Source of the DNA: Rhodospirillales bacterium
GTDB lineage: Bacteria > Pseudomonadota > Alphaproteobacteria > QKFK01 > SZUA-500
NCBI GenBank assembly: GCA_003252195.1
Contig: QKFK01000077.1
Span: 1-15,791, forward strand
DNA: 15,791 nucleotides
Reading direction: 5' to 3'
Both the position numbers and the translations under genes were made by a program. The notes below the pieces were generated by a model, which made no database searches, was not told the DNA's origin, and saw only the letters and a list, made by a program, of their open reading frames with translations. This document shows positions 1 through 6,399 of the stretch, piece by piece (within the stretch, counting starts at the first letter, position 1; every line of letters begins with the position of its first letter).

Positions 1-571
1 TCTTTCTTTTAGGCTTTTTAATCAGCACGTGCACAAATATGCTAAATGGAACTAATACAACCAACCCATTTAATACACTAACAAATGACAGCATATACAT
101 ATCTAATTTATCAAAAAGATATGAATCATATCTAACACCCCAAATGGCTAACACGGCAGAAATTATGATAAAATTTATCACCATAATCAAAAAGCATCTT
201 ATGCATTTAAATGGTATTGATCTTGCACATATTTTGTTTGAAAGAAAGACAACAACAAAAACCACAGATAAATCTACATATTGCCTTACACAAGAAGCAT
301 CTACCCCAGGGTAAATCTGCGAGCAACCCAATATCTTAACACAAAAATAAGAGCCTATAATTACGGCAATAAAAAGATGGGCTATATACCTAAAACCAAG
401 GGTAACAAATACAGCATAGAACATACCTGCTGGCAAATACCAGTAACTAATCTCTCTATAACGGGAGCTTAAATCCTCTGAAATTTCGCAACACAGAATG
501 TTTAAAATAGAAAACAGCAAAACTACTAGCAGATTCTTGCCAATGTTCTTATAGCTATGTTTTACAGCCAT
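1..571 (-). CDS. Partial membrane protein with MASE1-like sensor region (N-terminus only)
   Basis: An open frame starts at the ATG at 571 and runs off the left edge without a stop, giving 190 visible residues. A purine-rich Shine-Dalgarno sequence (AAGAGGTGAG) lies just before the start. The product is strongly hydrophobic, with about six membrane segments near residues 12-28, 44-62, 64-81, 100-114, 122-144 and 160-184. The stretch around residues 43-75, with WYLPAG, then LGFR and IGS, resembles the MASE1 family, an integral membrane sensory region usually placed N-terminal to histidine kinase, GGDEF or EAL output domains. The output domain, if there is one, lies outside the window. Cysteines are unusually frequent (residues 27, 28, 77, 83, 94, 115, 123, 126). 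The two plus-strand open frames over this stretch look like shadows. The coding call is solid; the MASE1 assignment is moderate and rests on motif resemblance. Confidence 0.72.
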   Translation of the reverse strand, partial: MAVKHSYKNIGKNLLVVLLFSILNILCCEISEDLSSRYREISYWYLPAGMFYAVFVTLGFRYIAHLFIAVIIGSYFCVKILGCSQIYPGVDASCVRQYVDLSVVFVVVFLSNKICARSIPFKCIRCFLIMVINFIIISAVLAIWGVRYDSYLFDKLDMYMLSFVSVLNGLVVLVPFSIFVHVLIKKPKRK

Positions 572-589
572 ACTCACCTCTTGTATTTA

Positions 590-608
590 TGCGATGCACC
601 CTATCGCA
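590..608 (-). repeat. Short inverted repeat in the leader of the sensor gene
   Basis: The arms TGCGAT and ATCGCA are separated by 7 nt and lie between the predicted transcription start (about 623) and the start codon at 571. It could form a small hairpin in the mRNA leader or be an operator. A 6-bp arm can arise by chance, so this is only a candidate. Confidence 0.3.
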
Positions 609-629
609 ATAATTAAGCAACACACCCTG

Positions 630-658
630 ATTATAAACCCCTTTTAGATGCTTCGCAA
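630..658 (-). promoter_or_regulatory. sigma70-type promoter for the membrane sensor gene
   Basis: Reading the minus strand, TTGCGA (658-653) is followed after 17 bp by a perfect TATAAT (635-630). The predicted transcription start is near 623, leaving a leader of about 50 nt before the ATG at 571. The spacing and the perfect -10 make this a convincing promoter; the -35 matches at four of six positions. Confidence 0.6.
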
Positions 659-742
659 TATATTTATTTCGCAACCGTTGTGTGTGATACGCCTACATTT
701 CACATGTGCTTTTAATAAAGATAAATATAAGCCACAAACAAC

Positions 743-772
743 AAACTCCTCACAAAACAATGCAAGGAGTTT
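743..772 (-). terminator. Weak candidate terminator after the five-gene family
   Basis: A perfect 8-bp inverted repeat (AAACTCCT and AGGAGTTT, 14-nt loop) sits 22 bp past the stop of the 366-aa gene. The following minus-strand bases (GTTGTTTG) are T-rich but not a clean T-run, and the stem has few G-C pairs. It is the best termination candidate between this gene and the promoter at 630-658. Confidence 0.4.
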
Positions 773-794
773 ATTAATAAAAAAATATTTAAAT

Positions 795-1895
795 CTACCT
801 AGAGCTACCGCCGAATGCATGTGTTGCTGGAGGTAACATACGGCTTGCCTCAACTGCAGCTTTTTCTTTTTTTGCAGCCTCGCAGATTTTAATAAGAGCA
901 ATACTAGTTCTGCTTGCCTCTTTGGTTTTTTCACCACATTTATCTAAAGGATCCTTCACCCCGCCTAAAAAATAGCTGTTGTTTATATGTTCATCTTTAA
1001 TTTGACCAAGACCTACAGCAGGAACATCATTAAAGAAGCTATATTCTTCCTGCTTAACTTTTGCTGTAGCAACAGCCTCGCCTGCGGATAATTCTTCCTC
1101 AATATTTCTATCAGCATATTCTGGAGAAGTCTTTGCCTCCTTATACAAATCAACTATTTGTTTACCTGCTTTTTTAAGCACATCTATTGTAACAGGAAAC
1201 ATTCCGTCTGAATTTATATCTCGAGCAAATTTGCTTACATCATCATCTATATTTCTATTATAAATCTTATCTTTCTCATTGTATTCCGAAGCATACGCAA
1301 GAGCATCTTTTTTAGCTGCCGAGCTTTGGCACAAGCTAGCCTCTGAAAGCACATATAATGCTAGAGCTTTCTCTTGCTTATCGCTAATAGCAGAAATCTG
1401 CCCATATGCTTTTTCATAAAAACCGTCATTATTATATTTATTTACATATGGTATCGCAGATTTTTCACCAACTATATTGCTTAAAAAGCTCCCCGCAGCT
1501 AGCAAAACTTCATTTTGCTCATCATCAGATAGGGGCTCGCCATAATTTTTCAGTGTATCTTGTGACACACTTATTGAATTTAAGGCTTTAGCCATTTTAC
1601 TAAGATTAGGAACTTTTAGCTCTTTGCATGTATCAAAAATCTCATTTATACCACACCAAATGTTGCGGGTAACTCTGCCAAGTTCTTTTTCTTGATCTTT
1701 GGTGATATCATCTTTTTGAATCATTTCTTTGGGCTTCCACCAATCATCATTATAGCTTTCTAACTCAGAGCGCATTTTAGATTGCTGATCCATAAAATTA
1801 CCATTTGCCTCTAATAAAGCTACTGCCTTTTCTACAACAATAGTCCCCTTTAGAGTGTTTAATAATTCTTCATTTGTCATAACAATATTCGCCAT
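795..1895 (-). CDS. Hypothetical 366-aa soluble protein with Arg-terminal tail (family member 5)
   Basis: Function not recognised. The product is 366 aa, hydrophilic and mostly helix-like, with no signal peptide and no membrane segment. It starts 1 bp after the stop of the upstream 346-aa gene, and its Shine-Dalgarno sequence (GGGTAGG, 1900-1906) lies inside the last codons of that gene, so the two are translationally coupled. It is the most divergent of the five. Overall identity to the others is not obvious by eye, but it shares their size, orientation, an aromatic doublet near the C-terminus (NSYF, residues 306-309) and the small/polar tail ending in arginine (GGSSR). An acidic stretch occurs near residues 215-230. 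Membership in one family is inference; that this is a real gene is well supported by length, ribosome binding site and coupling. Confidence 0.8.
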   Translation of the reverse strand: MANIVMTNEELLNTLKGTIVVEKAVALLEANGNFMDQQSKMRSELESYNDDWWKPKEMIQKDDITKDQEKELGRVTRNIWCGINEIFDTCKELKVPNLSKMAKALNSISVSQDTLKNYGEPLSDDEQNEVLLAAGSFLSNIVGEKSAIPYVNKYNNDGFYEKAYGQISAISDKQEKALALYVLSEASLCQSSAAKKDALAYASEYNEKDKIYNRNIDDDVSKFARDINSDGMFPVTIDVLKKAGKQIVDLYKEAKTSPEYADRNIEEELSAGEAVATAKVKQEEYSFFNDVPAVGLGQIKDEHINNSYFLGGVKDPLDKCGEKTKEASRTSIALIKICEAAKKEKAAVEASRMLPPATHAFGGSSR

Positions 1896-1896
1896 C

Positions 1897-2937
1897 TTAC
1901 CTACCCGATCTTTTTTGCTGAGCTACGATTAATTTATTAGCACCGTTTTGTTTATTAATCTCAGCCCTAACTTTATTTGCATATTTATCTGCAGTTTTCG
2001 TAGTGCTAAACAGGTTATCAATATTTTTTTGTAGCATCTCTGTTGCTTTATATTTGCCTACTATATTTTTTTTGAGGTCTTTTAAAAATATTGATGTTTC
2101 TCCTTCAAAAAAAGAACTATCAACCCATTTGCTATCAACAGAATAAAAGCCTGAATTTACATTATATTTCTTTTCAGTCGCTTTTGCCTTATCTAATATC
2201 CCTTTAACATCTAATATATCATCATTACCTATTTTTAATTGTTCTTCATAAACATTTGATATAGACACTCCTATCTGATTTAACGCCGTACTTGGAATTG
2301 GATATCCTATTTCTTCTAGGTTAGATTTAAATGTTTTGATAGAAGCTTCTTTAGCAGTAGCATATCCGTCAGAAGCTGCTTCATATTTTTCTAGCAAACT
2401 AGGGTAATCTCTTTTGCAATTTGATGAACGCATTTCCATTGAATTTAACAGCATATTCATAGCATCGCTAGTCGACACACCATTCTCAATCAATGTGTCA
2501 TGAGGCACTTTCTTGGCCACATCAAAGCACACCTCAAGCATTGAGCCATCATCATTACGTGGAATATACTGAATATTTTTAGAATTATTGAGAATTTGCT
2601 TGGTTTTATTTGAAGAAATATCTATTAAAATCGCCATTTCTTCAGGGGTAAGGTCTTCTTCTTTATTAAAAATATCAAGCGTCTTTGCATATTTTCCAGA
2701 TGCCTTGCTCCCAATATCATCTACCATGCCATCGTTAAGCATATTTGCCATCACAACAAGATCAGGAACAGTTGTAATAAACATTTTGAATTCGCGTTGA
2801 TTAATATTTGATGGGTCTTGTAATTTATATTTATTCAATCTTGAATTTAACAAATCGGCATATTCCAACAAATATGTTCCAGCGATTGTTCTTACAACAT
2901 CGTCTTGCCCGAGATCTGCAAAGCCATAATCAACCAT
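1897..2937 (-). CDS. Hypothetical 346-aa soluble protein with Arg-terminal tail (family member 4)
   Basis: Function not recognised. The product is 346 aa, soluble-looking and helix-rich, with no signal peptide or membrane segment. The start at 2937 is supported by an AAGGGTG Shine-Dalgarno sequence and by a near-consensus promoter just upstream (2969-2997). It heads a two-gene operon with the 366-aa gene. Similarity to the 339- to 349-aa paralogues is weak, but it carries SSFF at residues 274-277, about 70 residues from the end, where the clear paralogues have NPYF. It also ends in a basic small/polar tail (QQKRSGR). The last 50 residues are lysine-rich. A shared origin with the other genes is an inference from position, size, the aromatic doublet and the tail. 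Confidence 0.82.
   Translation of the reverse strand: MVDYGFADLGQDDVVRTIAGTYLLEYADLLNSRLNKYKLQDPSNINQREFKMFITTVPDLVVMANMLNDGMVDDIGSKASGKYAKTLDIFNKEEDLTPEEMAILIDISSNKTKQILNNSKNIQYIPRNDDGSMLEVCFDVAKKVPHDTLIENGVSTSDAMNMLLNSMEMRSSNCKRDYPSLLEKYEAASDGYATAKEASIKTFKSNLEEIGYPIPSTALNQIGVSISNVYEEQLKIGNDDILDVKGILDKAKATEKKYNVNSGFYSVDSKWVDSSFFEGETSIFLKDLKKNIVGKYKATEMLQKNIDNLFSTTKTADKYANKVRAEINKQNGANKLIVAQQKRSGR
1900..1906 (-). promoter_or_regulatory. Shine-Dalgarno site embedded in the upstream gene's last codons
   Basis: GGGTAGG supplies the ribosome binding site for the gene starting at 1895 and also encodes the final Gly-Arg of the upstream protein. The Arg codon AGG therefore serves both the C-terminal tail and downstream initiation. 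Confidence 0.6.
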
Positions 2938-2968
2938 ATTACACCCTTATTAAAAACCAATTACCGTC

Positions 2969-2997
2969 AATATACAAAATTATGTCTATTCTGTCAA
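2969..2997 (-). promoter_or_regulatory. Near-consensus sigma70 promoter for the 346/366-aa gene pair
   Basis: On the minus strand, a perfect -35 TTGACA (2997-2992) is followed after exactly 17 bp by TATATT (2974-2969), five of six matches to the consensus. The predicted start is near 2962, about 25 nt before the ATG at 2937. This is the strongest promoter in the window. Confidence 0.72.
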
Positions 2998-3014
2998 TAA
3001 TTGCCCGCAATTAT
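2997..3014. promoter_or_regulatory. 18-bp palindrome abutting the -35 box, possible operator
   Basis: ATAATTGCGGGCAATTAT has 8-bp arms around a 2-bp centre. It covers the stop codon of the 339-aa gene and its last base is the first base of the -35 box of the next promoter. The tiny loop favours a protein-binding operator over an RNA hairpin. No regulator family is identified. Confidence 0.4.
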
Positions 3015-4030
3015 CTGGACGCACTAGCTTTTCTATTTGCTATTGGAAGTTTCAAGGACTCTTTCTCATACTTAGAAATTTTATCGATGTAAACACTAGC
3101 TACAGATAAAGCATCAACATGTGTTTTTTTCATGCTTTCAGCTTTGCTTAACGTTTGCTTATTATCAATTTTAAATTGCTTGTCCACATCTAGCTTTTTA
3201 CTTAGCAATAACTTTGTCTCATTTATAAAGTATGGATTACTAAGAATTGCATCATCAACATTGCTCGCAAAAGAGCTTTCAGAATTTTTATCCGCTTTGT
3301 CCTTAATAATTCTTTTAAGTACGACATCAGCATTGGCACTGTTAAGCTTATCAGAATATATAATCACACCCGCAAAAAACGACTTTGCCGTTTGCTCATC
3401 AATTGAAAAAACACTCGAAACTTCCTTTGCAGAATCGCTGATTGTCTTGTTCATATTTTTTCGATTATAGGTAGACTTAAGGGCAGAAACCTGCCTATCA
3501 ATTTCCTGAGAAGACAATCTGTTTTCAATAGCTTCAAAATGAATAAAATCATTAAAAAACTGCATATACTGGTTAGTCTTGCCATTATCAATATTTTTAT
3601 CTGCTTTAAGTAATTTTAGTTTGTTAAAGCATGCGTTCAATTTTTCTTCATCATGCAAAGAAGAAATACGGTTAATATTTTTATCTCCAAGTATTGCCAC
3701 ATTAAAATCTTTATACCCTTCAACAAACCTTTTAGCTTCTTCTCTGCTTAAAGGAAGGCTATAATCCTCATTTTTAGATGCCAACATTTTCTGAGATAAA
3801 TCTTCTCCTATAAAGTCAGACACATTAAGCTCTAGACCGTGTTTTTTAAATAGAACTTGCCTAGAACGCATAAACAAATAATAAGCATAAAAGCTCTCGG
3901 CAAGAGGCTTCTCTTCCTGCAGCATGCTTTCTAGCACATTATTATCAACCTGAGCCTTCGACTGCTGAATGTAAAAAGATGCCTCAGCTATTCTTTTGGC
4001 TTCATCTATAGTTATTGCCTTTTTTGCCAT
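3011..4030 (-). CDS. Hypothetical 339-aa protein, clear paralogue (family member 3)
   Basis: Function not recognised. It is clearly homologous to the next two genes. The N-termini align (ITIDEAKRIAEAS here, with matching VEEAK and VEQAK segments in the paralogues), and all three share an ACF segment (residues 133-135 here) preceded by acidic/Lys residues, and NPYF (265-268). No signal peptide or membrane segment is seen; composition suggests an all-helical cytosolic or exported protein. The start at 4030 is backed by a GGAAG-type Shine-Dalgarno sequence and by alignment. It follows the 342-aa paralogue by 42 bp with no obvious terminator, so the two may be co-transcribed. The tail reads NRKASASR, basic then small/polar, ending in arginine. 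Confidence 0.85.
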   Translation of the reverse strand: MAKKAITIDEAKRIAEASFYIQQSKAQVDNNVLESMLQEEKPLAESFYAYYLFMRSRQVLFKKHGLELNVSDFIGEDLSQKMLASKNEDYSLPLSREEAKRFVEGYKDFNVAILGDKNINRISSLHDEEKLNACFNKLKLLKADKNIDNGKTNQYMQFFNDFIHFEAIENRLSSQEIDRQVSALKSTYNRKNMNKTISDSAKEVSSVFSIDEQTAKSFFAGVIIYSDKLNSANADVVLKRIIKDKADKNSESSFASNVDDAILSNPYFINETKLLLSKKLDVDKQFKIDNKQTLSKAESMKKTHVDALSVASVYIDKISKYEKESLKLPIANRKASASR

Positions 4031-4072
4031 ACCTACTTCCTTACCTTCTGCTCGTCACAACTAGCACCAAGC

Positions 4073-5101
4073 CTATCTGCCAGAGTTACCCCTGCCTTTT
4101 ATAATCATCACATTTTTGTTTGCTTCTTCGTATTTATCAAATTTCTTAAAATATTCGAATGAGGTTTTTATTACTTCGCTATACTCATTGATTGAAGCAC
4201 GTGACTTTGTAAGCAACGGACGTTTTTCTTCTAAAAACTGCTCTTCAATCTTAAAGCTTTTATCAATAACGCTCTGAGCCTCATGTTTAAAATACGGGTT
4301 CTCTAGCACTTTAACACTCACATTATGAGCAAACGCACTTGCGTCACTTTTCTTTTCTTTGTGATCAATAATTGTAGAAATAAGCGTATTAACATCTTGT
4401 TTGTTTAGGCTTTTTGAATAAAAAACCACGCCTTTAAACAAGTTCTCTGCTGTTTCTTTGTTTGAAAGGAGACCGACATCAATCATCTCATTAGCAGAGT
4501 TATTAATCACAGGAGCCATTGCTTTCTTCATATAGATATCTTTCATGTTATCCATATTATTAGCGATCTTTGCTCGTCTATCTTTTGCTATTGCCTGCTC
4601 AGTATAAACCCAACTCCATAAGTCTCTCATTGGCTTGCTTCTTTTGCCTTTTATGGTCGTCTCATCGACAGGAACCCACATCAATGTTGCGAAACAAGCA
4701 TTAAACTTTTCTTTATCTAAAACACCATTAATCTTATCGACACCCTTTTGACCTAGAATCGCTATGTTATATTCATAAAAACCATTGATAAATTCTTTTA
4801 TCTCATCTGATTTAAGATATTCATTTTTGCCGTTCTTCTTATATACATCTATTTTTGATGTAATTTCAGGACTAACATATTCATCAAAATTAAGGTCTAT
4901 TCCTTTTTTAGCAAAAAATTCTTGGCTAGCATTTACTAGCCCCATCTGTGCAAAAAAATTAACTGCTAACATATTGTCTTTGCCCAAATATTTTTTTTCT
5001 GTATTTGCCATATCATCAATAGCGAATTGGGCCTTCTGAGCAATAACAGATGCCTCAACAATATCTTTTGCTTCTTCGACGCTTAATGTTTTGTTTTCCA
5101 T
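4073..5101 (-). CDS. Hypothetical 342-aa protein, clear paralogue (family member 2)
   Basis: Function not recognised. The frame is open from an ATG at 5122, but the second ATG at 5101 is preferred: it has a strong AGGGGG ribosome binding site 4 nt upstream, and from there the protein aligns with its paralogues (MENKTLSVEEAK beside MSVEKISLTVEQAK). Counted from 5101, ACF is at residues 136-138 and NPYF at 268-271. The middle segment with DKEK, ACF and PVDE is close to that of the neighbour at 5236-6285. No signal peptide, membrane span or catalytic motif is visible. The tail is IIKGRGNSGR. A CRP-like palindrome lies about 100 nt upstream of the start. Confidence 0.86.
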   Translation of the reverse strand: MENKTLSVEEAKDIVEASVIAQKAQFAIDDMANTEKKYLGKDNMLAVNFFAQMGLVNASQEFFAKKGIDLNFDEYVSPEITSKIDVYKKNGKNEYLKSDEIKEFINGFYEYNIAILGQKGVDKINGVLDKEKFNACFATLMWVPVDETTIKGKRSKPMRDLWSWVYTEQAIAKDRRAKIANNMDNMKDIYMKKAMAPVINNSANEMIDVGLLSNKETAENLFKGVVFYSKSLNKQDVNTLISTIIDHKEKKSDASAFAHNVSVKVLENPYFKHEAQSVIDKSFKIEEQFLEEKRPLLTKSRASINEYSEVIKTSFEYFKKFDKYEEANKNVMIIKGRGNSGR

Positions 5102-5105
5102 AATA

Positions 5106-5111
5106 CCCCCT
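5106..5111 (-). promoter_or_regulatory. Ribosome binding site deciding the start at 5101
   Basis: AGGGGG lies 4 nt before the ATG at 5101, and the more upstream ATG at 5122 has no comparable site. This, with the paralogue alignment, places the start at 5101 and shortens the protein by 7 residues. Confidence 0.7.
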
Positions 5112-5138
5112 GATATATTCATTTTACATAATTAGACA

Positions 5139-5168
5139 AATTTATGCGCTTTTCCACCAAAAAAACAA
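5139..5168 (-). promoter_or_regulatory. Weak candidate promoter for the 342-aa gene
   Basis: On the minus strand, TTGTTT is followed after 18 bp by TAAATT, each matching the consensus at four of six positions. The predicted start is near 5132, which would put the CRP-like site centred at 5201.5 about 70 bp upstream, near an activating position. The region is very AT-rich, so chance matches are likely. Confidence 0.25.
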
Positions 5169-5193
5169 ACAAAGCCATAATATTCGCCGTTTT

Positions 5194-5209
5194 TGTGACA
5201 AAAATCACT
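5194..5209. promoter_or_regulatory. CRP/FNR-family-like binding site, copy 1
   Basis: TGTGA, 6 bp, then TCACT: the same half-sites and spacing as the CRP consensus TGTGA-N6-TCACA, with one mismatch. It is centred 100 bp upstream of the start codon at 5101. A near-identical element with matching flanks lies at 6384-6399 upstream of the neighbouring paralogue. The regulator is not in the window. Confidence 0.4.
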
Positions 5210-5235
5210 GCCAATTACTTAAAAATATAAAGATT

Positions 5236-6285
5236 TTACCTATTATTATTTGTTCTCTTAAGGCCGTTGAGTCTTAATGCGTCTTTGTTGTTTTTTTCAT
5301 ATACATAAAATTTATCCGAATATTCCAACAAAGTGCTTATATCTTCATCTAGGCCTGCAATTGAGGTGTTAGCTTTTTTAATCAATGGAGCTTTTTCCTT
5401 GATAAATTCGCCATCCAACTTGAAGCTATTATTAATTACTGATTGCGCCTCATGTCTAAAGTATGGATTCGCCAATATAGTATAATCCACCTTATTTCCT
5501 TTTGAATTACTTTCATTATTTAGGATATGTGATGCAACAACAGCTTCGACATCCTTATTATTAATTTCTTTAGCGCAAGAAACTAAATCTTGAAACAAGT
5601 GCTCGGTTTTATCTTTGTCTGTTGCGAGACCTATATTTAGCATCTCACTTGTTGCCTCGCCAATAATCTGCCCCATATGTTTATTCATATAAATATTCTT
5701 CATTTTGTTCATATTCGCAGTTATTTTATCTCTTTTTTCTTTAGACATCGCCTTCTCTGCAATCACCCACGCATAAAGCTGCTTCATTGATTTGCTTGTT
5801 GCCCCATTGGCCGTAAACTCATCTACAGGAGCCTTTGACAATGCATTAAAACATGCGTCTAACTTATCTTTATCCCTAATACTATCTATTCTATCGAGAC
5901 TATTCTCAGATAAAGCATCAATACTATACGCATGAAAGCCTTTTATAAAATCGCGCACTTCATCCGCATTAAGAAAAACACGATTATTATCCCTTGAATA
6001 CCCGCTAATTTTAGCAGTCACTTTAGGCGGCACATATTTATTAAGCGATAAATCAATTCCCTTTTTTGAAAAATATTCTTGGCTATCTTTAGCCAGATTT
6101 ACCTGCCCTAAAAAGTTAAACGCCAATCTTTTTTGCATACCATGATAATTTTTATATTTATCAAAATATCTCTCTTCTGTCTCATCCATTTGAGCGACAA
6201 CCTTTTTGGTTTTTTGTGCGATAATAGATGCCTCAAGCATATTTTTAGCTTGTTCAACAGTAAGGGATATTTTCTCTACACTCAT
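5236..6285 (-). CDS. Hypothetical 349-aa protein, clear paralogue (family member 1)
   Basis: Function not recognised. It is the first gene of the five-gene block in transcription order and starts downstream of the hydrogenase operon's terminator. The start at 6285 has an AAGGA Shine-Dalgarno sequence 7-8 nt away. It is clearly related to the 342-aa neighbour along its whole length: KKGIDL (residues 74-79), ACFNALSKAPVDE (144-156), NIYMNK (197-202), and NPYFRHEAQSV (273-283) beside NPYFKHEAQSV. No signal peptide, membrane segment or known catalytic motif is seen; the protein looks all-helical and soluble. The tail is LKRTNNNR. No clear promoter was found between the terminator and the start, but a CRP-like palindrome lies 106 bp upstream. 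Confidence 0.86.
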   Translation of the reverse strand: MSVEKISLTVEQAKNMLEASIIAQKTKKVVAQMDETEERYFDKYKNYHGMQKRLAFNFLGQVNLAKDSQEYFSKKGIDLSLNKYVPPKVTAKISGYSRDNNRVFLNADEVRDFIKGFHAYSIDALSENSLDRIDSIRDKDKLDACFNALSKAPVDEFTANGATSKSMKQLYAWVIAEKAMSKEKRDKITANMNKMKNIYMNKHMGQIIGEATSEMLNIGLATDKDKTEHLFQDLVSCAKEINNKDVEAVVASHILNNESNSKGNKVDYTILANPYFRHEAQSVINNSFKLDGEFIKEKAPLIKKANTSIAGLDEDISTLLEYSDKFYVYEKNNKDALRLNGLKRTNNNR

Positions 6286-6347
6286 GACTTTTCCTTAAAT
6301 ACATTGCTCATGCTTGATAAGTAGACAAAGCTTGCTGTAATTTCCAC

Positions 6348-6375
6348 AAAAAAAGCGGCTCAAAATGAGCCGCTT
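6348..6375 (-). terminator. Strong intrinsic terminator of the hydrogenase operon
   Basis: A perfect 10-bp stem (AAGCGGCTCA, 3-nt loop, TGAGCCGCTT) is followed on the minus strand by a run of seven T residues, the first two within the stem. It begins 22 bp past the hydA stop and separates the hydrogenase operon from the five-gene family. Confidence 0.88.
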
Positions 6376-6383
6376 ATATTTTT

Positions 6384-6399
6384 TGTGATAATTATCACT
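6384..6399. promoter_or_regulatory. CRP/FNR-family-like binding site, copy 2
   Basis: TGTGA-TAATTA-TCACT contains a perfect 14-bp palindrome (6385-6398) and overlaps the hydA stop codon. It matches the element at 5194-5209 in half-sites, spacing and flanks (both are preceded by TTTT and followed by a G or A and then CC). Its centre is 106 bp upstream of the start at 6285. A hairpin role in hydA termination is unlikely because the stem is AT-rich and a proper terminator follows. Confidence 0.38.

Noticed and set aside
39..472. Two plus-strand open frames at the left edge (39-314 and 281-472)
   Set aside because: They lack ribosome binding sites and lie opposite a continuous minus-strand frame with a strong Shine-Dalgarno sequence, a promoter and membrane-protein composition.
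644..937. 97-aa minus-strand open frame overlapping the 366-aa gene
   Set aside because: It overlaps the 3' end of a well-supported gene in another frame, covers the terminator candidate and promoter, and its composition is Leu/Lys-rich low complexity.
5195..5208. Small hairpin GTGA-N6-TCAC considered as a terminator after the 349-aa gene
   Set aside because: A 4-bp stem is too weak and no T-run follows. The repeated CRP-like spacing and flanks explain it better.
795..6285. The five-gene block considered as prophage genes or a toxin-immunity array
   Set aside because: There is no integrase, phage structural motif, signal peptide, toxin motif or alternating small immunity gene, and no flanking repeats or tRNA were found.
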